Of a stretch of 20,470 nucleotides of DNA, positions 5,986 through 12,598 are shown piece after piece. Under the pieces are notes generated by a model. It was not told where the DNA came from. It was given only the letters and a program-made list of their open reading frames with translations, and made no database searches. The position numbers and the translations under genes are program-made. Source of the stretch: a virus; the IMG/VR virus record IMGVR_UViG_3300025128_000443, positions 1-20,470 of that record. The stretch is one strand, 5' to 3'. Position 1 is the first letter of the stretch. Every line of letters begins with the position of its first letter.

Positions 5986-6286
5986 AGAAGAGTATAGATT
6001 TTGCGAACGTAGGTGGAGATTCGATTTTGCTTTTGTAGAAGAAAAGATAGCCTTGGAAATAGAAGGTGGTATCTGGAAAGGCAGTGTCGGAGGACACACC
6101 TCTGGCACAGGGTACACAAAGGACTGTGAGAAATACAACACAGCTCTAGTGCTAGGCTGGAAAGTTGTAAGGGTAGTTCGATCTCAGATAGACAGTGGAG
6201 AAATGGTCAATTGGGTAAGGGATCTTCTTGGATATCACAATGAAGAAGATCCCTTCCCAGTTGATAACCCTATTGAATTTATTTAA
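5870..6286 (+). CDS. DUF559/Vsr-like phage endonuclease
   Basis: A protein of about 138 residues with the small restriction-like nuclease fold found in Vsr and DUF559 proteins. The sequence SKLELKAATALKKAGL begins the homologous part; it is followed by EYRFCERRWRFDFAFVEEKIALEIEGG, giving the D-x(n)-E-x-E catalytic pattern, then a Gly-rich loop with His (VGGHTSGTGY), DCEKYN and LGWKVVRV. Phage members often sit in recombination/replication clusters and may process branched or mismatched DNA, but the substrate here is inferred. The frame opens with GTG at 5843, ATG at 5861 and ATG at 5870. The homologous part begins only near 5930 and no start codon lies close to it, so one of these must be used and overlap with the preceding gene is unavoidable. 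It is the last gene of the rightward operon. Confidence 0.78.
   Translation: MATDNGKSLPTKKSSSYKRSKLELKAATALKKAGLKQYEEEYRFCERRWRFDFAFVEEKIALEIEGGIWKGSVGGHTSGTGYTKDCEKYNTALVLGWKVVRVVRSQIDSGEMVNWVRDLLGYHNEEDPFPVDNPIEFI
6217..6255. terminator. 13-bp perfect inverted repeat at the convergent operon end (possible bidirectional terminator or processing hairpin)
   Basis: AAGGGATCTTCTT at 6217-6229 is exactly complementary to AAGAAGATCCCTT at 6243-6255, with a 13-base loop. One mismatch outward, two further G-C pairs (6214-6215 with 6257-6258) extend the stem. It lies inside the 3' end of the nuclease gene, about 30 bases before its stop and 32 bases past the stop of the last leftward gene. Neither side has a uridine run directly after the stem, so a standard intrinsic terminator is not proven. 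A processing site or a barrier to opposing transcription is possible. Confidence 0.4.
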
Positions 6287-6469
6287 TTACTTATTACTTA
6301 GACCATTATCATGGATAGCACGACCTAGAATGTAGGCCATGAGACCCTCTGCGGTAAGCGTAACCTGATCGCCTGTCAACCCGACCCGATCACCAAGAAG
6401 AACTACAAAGACAAGGAGCAAGAGCCCCTGTGCCTTACGACTAGCAAAAATATCTTGAATAAAACTCAT
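6287..6469 (-). CDS. holin-like small membrane protein
   Basis: A 60-residue protein with an N-terminal basic patch (ASRKAQ), a hydrophobic segment at about residues 13-26 (GLLLLVFVVLLGDR), and a second moderately hydrophobic helix at about 40-52 (GLMAYILGRAIHD). This SRK-TM-GD-x-A-Y-I-x-G layout is common in small phage membrane proteins annotated as holins or of unknown function. It starts with an ATGA overlap on the preceding lipoprotein gene, and AAGGAAGA lies just upstream. It ends exactly where the rightward operon ends. A holin or antiholin role in membrane permeabilisation is inferred from size, topology and context. Confidence 0.6.
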   Translation of the reverse strand: MSFIQDIFASRKAQGLLLLVFVVLLGDRVGLTGDQVTLTAEGLMAYILGRAIHDNGLSNK

Positions 6470-6717
6470 TCTTCTTTTCCTTTTCTAGTAGCAGCGGACC
6501 ATCCTGTAACACCAGAGATCAAAGCAATCAAGATCTCCTTCCAAGGTGAAGGAAAGAAATCTACACTATCAACAACAGCATAACCAGCAACCTCACCAAC
6601 AGACTCAACTGTAACTGTTGCTGATGACTCTCCTCCAGATAACCCCCTTGTAAATCCATCCCAGAATGCACAACCTGAAAGAGTAACAACCAACACTGCA
6701 ATGAAAACAATTCTCAT
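6466..6717 (-). CDS. lipoprotein with C-terminal hydrophobic segment (spanin candidate)
   Basis: An 83-residue protein beginning with a lipoprotein signal peptide: MR, a hydrophobic core, and the lipobox LSGC with Cys at residue 16. Ala follows the Cys, consistent with outer-membrane sorting. A short Ser/Gly/Val-rich linker follows. Near the C-terminus is a second hydrophobic stretch (WKEILIALISGVTGW, about residues 59-73) ended by the basic RKGK. A lipid anchor plus a C-terminal membrane segment with basic inner end is the layout of unimolecular spanins, which join outer and inner membranes in the last step of lysis; this one is short for that class. It could instead be an o-spanin paired with the upstream gene. 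ATGA overlaps occur on both sides. Confidence 0.6.
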   Translation of the reverse strand: MRIVFIAVLVVTLSGCAFWDGFTRGLSGGESSATVTVESVGEVAGYAVVDSVDFFPSPWKEILIALISGVTGWSAATRKGKEE

Positions 6718-7019
6718 TTTTTCCTACAATCTTGGACAGCATCCTTTATCTGCTGCCTCGTTTCTGTGACATCATACTGTATTTTATGCAGTACGTTTGT
6801 CATGGTTTGTGTGTTTTGATTTATTGTATGGGTAAGTTTTTTAATAGATTCTGATAAACTTATTAAACTTTTCTCGACCTCTGTCCAGCGTTTGATGTCG
6901 GTGTACTTCACGCCGTTACTATCTACCTTTCTATCTCTCACGAAAGAAAATACTTCCCTGAGAATCAGTAATACTAACGCCGTGGATGCTAACCCGGTTT
7001 CGAAAATAGGCAAGTCCAT
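6714..7019 (-). CDS. TM plus coiled-coil protein, probable lysis-cassette member
   Basis: A 101-residue protein with one N-terminal transmembrane segment (about residues 7-25, TGLASTALVLLILREVFSFV), a basic stretch RDRK, then a charged helical region (residues 40-98) with heptad-like spacing. The ATG at 7019 overlaps the stop of the giant gene (TAATG) and has GGAG just upstream; a longer frame from 7118 would run inside that gene and is not favoured. Place and size suggest an i-spanin or a holin accessory. However, the basic residues after the TM argue for a cytoplasmic C-terminus, which is opposite to Rz-type i-spanins. The function is unresolved. Confidence 0.55.
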   Translation of the reverse strand: MDLPIFETGLASTALVLLILREVFSFVRDRKVDSNGVKYTDIKRWTEVEKSLISLSESIKKLTHTINQNTQTMTNVLHKIQYDVTETRQQIKDAVQDCRKK

Positions 7020-10000
7020 TATTCTCCAGCCATTCTTTGTTGGATAGTTTTGAAACCAGAAGGAGATTCTCCTTTGGCAAAGTAATTTCCTTCTCCCATT
7101 AGAGTTGTATCTATCCAACTAGGTGCAACATCGAAAAGGAGTTTTGTCCAGATAAGATTCTGTGCTGGAATCATTCTTCTTAAAGCACTGAGCTCCCCGA
7201 CTGTAGGTTCTAAAGGATGCTTTAATGTTCTTAATGATTCAATAGCACTGAAGACACCACCAACTGTAGGGCCACCAACCAAGTCAACAGCAGACCTAGC
7301 CTTATATTTAGTATCTAAATTTCCAGCAAGCAAACTATGGAAACCGAAACCAAATATTCTTTCAAAGGTATTCTGTGCTTCAAATAGTAATGCAAACATT
7401 CCTGCTCTATCCATACCCTGCGTTAACATTACTCTTGACCAATGGACTTCATCAACATTGCCGTCGTCATCAGTAACCTTTTTGTTTTCAAAAGGATTGA
7501 TACCTTTCATAGTTTCATAGATTGCATAAGACATAGATCCCAGTAATGCAGTCATAAGAACTTGCATGGCTTGATTGGGATCTTTATACAGCACTCCACG
7601 TTGAACAAACGGAAGAAATGTCATATCAAATGAAGCAGATAGGAAAGATTTAAACTGCCAGAAGTGATTAAGATAAGGATTAGATGTCCATTTAGGATTA
7701 CTACCAGCACCAGGAGTCACAATAATTGAATCTACTGTACCCTTTATGCGAGCCTGATAATTAAAAGCAAACAAATCATCAGTCCATCTTTCTGATTGTG
7801 CTAAGTAAAACTCTCTACCAAATATTGAATCCTTCTTGCCACCAAAACGCTCATGCATTTGACCAATACGAATCAGGTCACTCTCACCGAAGCCCATTGA
7901 CTGAGCAATGCCACGGTCCCGCTCGCTGATTTCCCTTGGTTTGCCCCCACCATTCCATCTGGCAATGCCCAATTCAGCAACCATATCTTCAACACCCAGA
8001 GTTACGATTCTCTTTTGGAATCCATTCCACTTGTTCAACATATGCCCGATATTAAACGCACCCATTAGTTTGCTATCTGAGTTTGTCCATCTGTCTATCG
8101 TTTTAAGTTTGCCTTGAGGACTTGTATCAACTCTTTGTTGAGTGATTGGATCATAAACATCCTGTTCGAAATCCAAGCCACCGTATTTGTTCGCACGATT
8201 CTCCAAAGAAGCAACCTCAAAAGCATCATTAAGCCTAGAGAAATGACTTAGGTTCTTCCTGTCGGGTGTACCCAGGTACGTCCACATAGTCCTGACATAC
8301 CGAGCCATACCAAGTGTACCAATAGCATTACCAAGATCAGACAACGAGGCAATCGTCACCATGCCCATGTAACGCATGAAGTTCAAGTTCTTTAGAATGC
8401 TAATAGCAGTCTGGACTCCATGCTGATCACCTGCCCATACGTTCCTGTTGAGCAATTGGTTGTAAATGTATGTGATATCCTTCTTTACTTCTTCGAATTC
8501 TTTTTTGCTACCCACTTGATTTGGATCTTCAAGATTTCTTTTAGCTTCCGATATCACTTGAGCAGGATCAGTAGCAAAGTAGGCAGCATTCTTTCTTGAT
8601 CTTTCAATTCTGAGCATGGCATATTCATACTCACTCATATAATTCTTACGTTCAACTACTCTATCTATCCTATCTGCCCCAATAATCAATCGGCGATAAG
8701 GATTGTACTTGAGTCTTCTTCTTTCAAATAAACTATTTGTAGAACTGAAACCAATAAAGTTAGAAGGTGAATCACCCTCCTTCATATTATCTATATGATC
8801 CTTAGCAAGATGTTCCCACCCACTATACTTGTGAGTCTTTATAGTTATATCTTTGGCAATTCCATTTAGGTTGTCTGTTAGCTTGGAGAATGTAGCCTCT
8901 TTATCTTTGAACTTTTTATAAGCCTTCAGTGTTTTGTCGTTCATCTCTCTAGCTCGGCTCTGATTTTCAATAGAGGGATCTGTACCTCTCCCTCTCATCA
9001 ATTCTTTCATGTCGTCTATTTCTTTTACAATCAATTCATTTAATTCTCCAAGTCTTTTCTTTGCCAGAGCCTCCCGTCTAGCTTCATGTTCTTTAATTCT
9101 TTCTTTGAACATGACCATCTCCCCCTTGCCGGGGACTATTGGAGGAACGTTAGTCTGTTTAATTGCATCATGTAATTTATTTAATTCTTTAATTGCTTGT
9201 GGTGTTAACTTAGTTCTATCCCAATCAAATGATTTTATTTCTGTCTTCCCACCTTCGGTAGATACAACCATATCCGAGCGGGTTCCTGCCACTCTTTCTT
9301 TATTTATTGCTAGTAATGATTTCTCTTTTATTTCTACAGGATTAATCCAGAGGAATTTATCTTTGATTTGTAAGTAGGTTCCCTCTCTGCCAGTTTCTTC
9401 TTCGAACTTGATTACTTCCCCTTCAGAATTCTTTGCTGTCTTGACTTTCTTTATTGATCCCTTACCAGTAGCACCACTCAGTATATGAACATAGAGTTTA
9501 CCTTTTTTGTTTATTCGGTATTCCCAATCAATCTTACTAGCTTGCTTCTTTGAGAACTCTGAGAGGGCATAGGATTCTTTTCCAGGTTCAGCTTTCTTAT
9601 ATGTTATCTGTTCATATTGACTAAATCTTTTTCCGGCAGTCCAGTTATCTTTCGCTGATTTTGTATCATAACCTTCTAGTCTCGCCCATTCAGTAGGGGT
9701 TATCGTGTTTGCTTTTCTTTTCCCAGTGACAATAACATTTACTTCCCCCCCCTTCCCATTTGTAAAGGTTATCATATCACCAATGTTTATATTTTCTAAT
9801 TGTCCTGGATTTCTGCTTGTTGCTGTTCTTTCCCCAGCCAAGATTGCATCAAATGTATTTTTAGATTTAACATTCTTACCAGCAGGTAGCGCACCTCCCC
9901 GTCCATAAACAAATGTCATTGGTAAACTTGCTTTTGGTTTAGTAGGTGTTGCGGTTGCCCCTCTTGGTTTATATATAATGCGTTCACCCTTGGCACTTAC

Positions 10001-12598
10001 TGGGGTGAAGTCCTGACCCTTTAATACTGTATCGTAATTGAGTTCCCTCGATGGCACTCCATATATATCACCGTATAAAATAGCATTGCGTTGATAGGAC
10101 AATGACAGAAATCGTGTACCTTCTATCCACATTCCCGCTTCATCTAAATGATGAATATCCCATGTAGACATTTGGAAATCGCCGAGTGCTTCATCTTGTT
10201 CAGATCGGATCCGTTCACGAGAGCTTACCGTCTCATGAATCCAATCATTTATATCTTCAATTGTTTCAAATATTTCAGAACGACCTGCATCCTTTTCCGC
10301 CTGTGTTATTGGTCTTTTTATTTGGTGTCCGGTATCGCCTTCTGTTCTGTTTGTATCAATGAGCCTTAGCTGTGTTGTTACATCTGATTCATCAGCAAGA
10401 TCTATAGCTCTATCTTTTGCCTTTCCCCAGAGTTTCAAATCATTCCATTCTTTATTTTCTCCGTCGGCATTTTCTAATTTCTTTTTCAATTTCTCAATAT
10501 GAGCAGCAGCATTTTTCAATCTCAGTGTAAGATTAAACTTCTCAAAGTTATCAATCTGCTTTGTTGCCATTACAATTTGCGGAATCAAATGCGTTTGCAT
10601 CTGCTTGCGTATTACAATTATGTTCTTCTCCATTAGAGGAGCAAGGAACCTATCATCTATGAATACCTTACGAGACATTAATTCTTTTGCGCTACTGGTA
10701 TGTACTGCTCCACCATGCGCTTGGCTATCTATTCTCCTGTACTGGTGATCAAGTCGTTGTGCTGTAGTAAGTCTTGCTTTTTCCCAGTCGTCACCTGTTT
10801 TTGAGAAGTCTTCTAGCATATCATATGCAGCATCACGCCTTTCTTTTGCAACTGCCATCTCCCATTCTGCTTCTCTTTTTACACTCCGACTGGTAGTACC
10901 TTTTAATTTTCTTTCTGCAAGAGCAATAGCCTCATCTTGCTCACGAACTATCGCACCAAACAAATCCAAGTTAGCTTGCTTACCATGCTCAAGTCCGTCC
11001 TCTAAACCCTTTATAACCAGACTCGTACCGTCTGTAGCAACAGCAAGATCAGCCCTCTCGTGGTTCACAAAGCGAGGTAGGTGTGCTGTTTGGTCTATGG
11101 TCTTCTTAACAATATGAAGTAGATCTGATTGCTTTGTAGTGAATCCAGCATCGTCCAGGGCTTCCTTAATAATTTTCCCTGTCAGCCTACTCTCTGCTGT
11201 CATAGCCTCAATTGTTTTTACAGTTTCGGGATCATTCCTTATAGCAAGGAAGGGATCTTGATATTCAAACCCATGAGATTCCTCTGAAGGAGAGACCCTA
11301 AATGTATCATCAACTTCAGCAATGGTGCGCTTGCCAGTGATATATAAATCACCAACTAATCTATACAAATCATCGTCAGGCAGCTTCTTCTCTAGAGTTG
11401 TTTCAACTTCTTTACTGTTATATTTCTTTTTCATATCTACTAATACTTTGTTACTCATAGTTAATCTTTGTTGAACAACCGCTAGTACTTCCTCAACAGC
11501 AGAGTCACCCAATCCTATCTCTCGAACCAGATTGTTTCTTAATAACATTACCCCGATTGATTTCACATTGTCATTAGGGTGTGTAAGTATTCTTTGAGTG
11601 GGATTAAGAACAAGCCAGTTGGCTAGGTACTTACCAAATTTGTTATCTTTTGCTATGCCAAGGATTACAGAAGAACCCTCTTTGACTTCTTCCATTGCTC
11701 TACCTAAGTAAGTACTCTCCTTAGTGAAATCACTAGGCATTGGAATTAACTTAGGATTCTTTATACGATCAAAGACTGCTGCGGCTTCAGGATCTTCCGC
11801 TATCTGTCTATTCATGCTTTTACTTAATGCATCTGCATGAAGTTCTACAAAATCCTCTGGAGTCTTCCCACCAAGTATCTTCTTTGTTGTACCAATCTTT
11901 GCCTTATTCACCCCCTTCTTTATCACAGCACCCACACCCGGCATTATCCCACCTAGCAGCATTGAACCAATCATGTCCGCTGTAGTGTGGGCGGATGTCC
12001 TAGTTAAATCGTGGTCCCTCATAAGAGGTTCTACTACTCCAGTAAGAACTAGATTCTCCAAGGAGTTCAACGCCATTCTTGTCTTAACTAATTTCGCAGT
12101 TGCTCTTGTCATTCCACCAGCCTTGAAGAGAGGGCCAGCAAAAGGAATAAAGTTTACAGGATCAAACAAGGCAGCAGGTATAGCAGCGAATATATTTCCG
12201 ACCAGGCCACCCTCTTGGAGAGTCATGTTTACGGAATGATTCTCTATGATTCGGTTAATCTTACGAGCAGATGAAAGAGTACTGGTAGATTCTTGAATAC
12301 TGTCCCAAGATTGAGGATAGAAATCTTTTATCCATTCATTTTCAAGTACATAGTTATCCGCTGAAGGAGTGTAACCTGCTTCTATATACCCCCATGCATT
12401 TGGGTCTTCACCAAATAAAGAACCATTAGCCAACCTTAAAGTATTAAAGTTCCATGCCATTGTCCCAATACGAGTAAACCAATTAGAACCCTTGGGATCT
12501 ACAGGAGCACCGGGTATTGGAGAATCCATAAAGGCAATTCTCTCACCCGGAGTCATGTGTCGAAGGGCTTTAACCGTACCAGAAGAAAGATCAATCAT
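7019..12598 (-). CDS. giant internal virion protein (T7 gp16-like position) with embedded ASCH domain
   Basis: A protein of about 1859 residues, in the slot of T7 gp16 (1318 residues). Such proteins are packaged in the head and ejected to help form the DNA channel across the envelope. The N-terminal part has the hydrophobic stretch GLVGNIFAAIPAALFDPVNF near residues 131-150 and another Gly/Met-rich segment near 200-225. The middle is charged and coiled-coil-rich and contains an ASCH/PUA-like domain at about 909-1000. The C-terminal 500 residues are rich in aromatic helices and end with LRRMIPAQNLIW and GNYFAKGE, a style typical of podoviral ejection proteins. No lytic transglycosylase motif was recognised. 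The ATG at 12598 overlaps the upstream stop by 8 bases and is preferred to the TTG at 12619. Confidence 0.82.
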   Translation of the reverse strand: MIDLSSGTVKALRHMTPGERIAFMDSPIPGAPVDPKGSNWFTRIGTMAWNFNTLRLANGSLFGEDPNAWGYIEAGYTPSADNYVLENEWIKDFYPQSWDSIQESTSTLSSARKINRIIENHSVNMTLQEGGLVGNIFAAIPAALFDPVNFIPFAGPLFKAGGMTRATAKLVKTRMALNSLENLVLTGVVEPLMRDHDLTRTSAHTTADMIGSMLLGGIMPGVGAVIKKGVNKAKIGTTKKILGGKTPEDFVELHADALSKSMNRQIAEDPEAAAVFDRIKNPKLIPMPSDFTKESTYLGRAMEEVKEGSSVILGIAKDNKFGKYLANWLVLNPTQRILTHPNDNVKSIGVMLLRNNLVREIGLGDSAVEEVLAVVQQRLTMSNKVLVDMKKKYNSKEVETTLEKKLPDDDLYRLVGDLYITGKRTIAEVDDTFRVSPSEESHGFEYQDPFLAIRNDPETVKTIEAMTAESRLTGKIIKEALDDAGFTTKQSDLLHIVKKTIDQTAHLPRFVNHERADLAVATDGTSLVIKGLEDGLEHGKQANLDLFGAIVREQDEAIALAERKLKGTTSRSVKREAEWEMAVAKERRDAAYDMLEDFSKTGDDWEKARLTTAQRLDHQYRRIDSQAHGGAVHTSSAKELMSRKVFIDDRFLAPLMEKNIIVIRKQMQTHLIPQIVMATKQIDNFEKFNLTLRLKNAAAHIEKLKKKLENADGENKEWNDLKLWGKAKDRAIDLADESDVTTQLRLIDTNRTEGDTGHQIKRPITQAEKDAGRSEIFETIEDINDWIHETVSSRERIRSEQDEALGDFQMSTWDIHHLDEAGMWIEGTRFLSLSYQRNAILYGDIYGVPSRELNYDTVLKGQDFTPVSAKGERIIYKPRGATATPTKPKASLPMTFVYGRGGALPAGKNVKSKNTFDAILAGERTATSRNPGQLENINIGDMITFTNGKGGEVNVIVTGKRKANTITPTEWARLEGYDTKSAKDNWTAGKRFSQYEQITYKKAEPGKESYALSEFSKKQASKIDWEYRINKKGKLYVHILSGATGKGSIKKVKTAKNSEGEVIKFEEETGREGTYLQIKDKFLWINPVEIKEKSLLAINKERVAGTRSDMVVSTEGGKTEIKSFDWDRTKLTPQAIKELNKLHDAIKQTNVPPIVPGKGEMVMFKERIKEHEARREALAKKRLGELNELIVKEIDDMKELMRGRGTDPSIENQSRAREMNDKTLKAYKKFKDKEATFSKLTDNLNGIAKDITIKTHKYSGWEHLAKDHIDNMKEGDSPSNFIGFSSTNSLFERRRLKYNPYRRLIIGADRIDRVVERKNYMSEYEYAMLRIERSRKNAAYFATDPAQVISEAKRNLEDPNQVGSKKEFEEVKKDITYIYNQLLNRNVWAGDQHGVQTAISILKNLNFMRYMGMVTIASLSDLGNAIGTLGMARYVRTMWTYLGTPDRKNLSHFSRLNDAFEVASLENRANKYGGLDFEQDVYDPITQQRVDTSPQGKLKTIDRWTNSDSKLMGAFNIGHMLNKWNGFQKRIVTLGVEDMVAELGIARWNGGGKPREISERDRGIAQSMGFGESDLIRIGQMHERFGGKKDSIFGREFYLAQSERWTDDLFAFNYQARIKGTVDSIIVTPGAGSNPKWTSNPYLNHFWQFKSFLSASFDMTFLPFVQRGVLYKDPNQAMQVLMTALLGSMSYAIYETMKGINPFENKKVTDDDGNVDEVHWSRVMLTQGMDRAGMFALLFEAQNTFERIFGFGFHSLLAGNLDTKYKARSAVDLVGGPTVGGVFSAIESLRTLKHPLEPTVGELSALRRMIPAQNLIWTKLLFDVAPSWIDTTLMGEGNYFAKGESPSGFKTIQQRMAGE
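9599..9874 (-). other. ASCH/PUA-like domain inside the giant virion protein
   Basis: This part of the reading frame encodes NVKSKNTFDAILAGERTATS, a short loop, INIGDMITFTNGKGGEVNVI and then PTEWARLEGY followed by QYEQITY. The F-x-x-I-x-x-G-[E/K]-[R/K]-T-x-T-x-R signature, the G-D-x-I-x-F strand, and the W-x-x-x-E-G segment are the hallmarks of ASCH-superfamily beta-barrels. ASCH domains bind RNA or modified nucleosides in characterised members. Domain assignment is by eye and fairly strong; its activity here is unknown. Confidence 0.7.
9745..9752. repeat. 8-base poly-C/poly-G tract in coding sequence
   Basis: Eight consecutive C on the plus strand (G in the mRNA) lie within the ASCH-coding part of the giant gene, encoding part of Lys-Gly-Gly-Glu. 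The frame is intact at eight bases. A run this long is out of place in this AT-rich genome and could slip during replication or sequencing. Confidence 0.6.

Noticed and set aside
7020-7118. Extended N-terminus of the TM plus coiled-coil gene from 7118
   Set aside because: It would overlap the giant gene by about 100 bases, whereas the ATG at 7019 has a GGAG site and the TAATG overlap typical of this phage.
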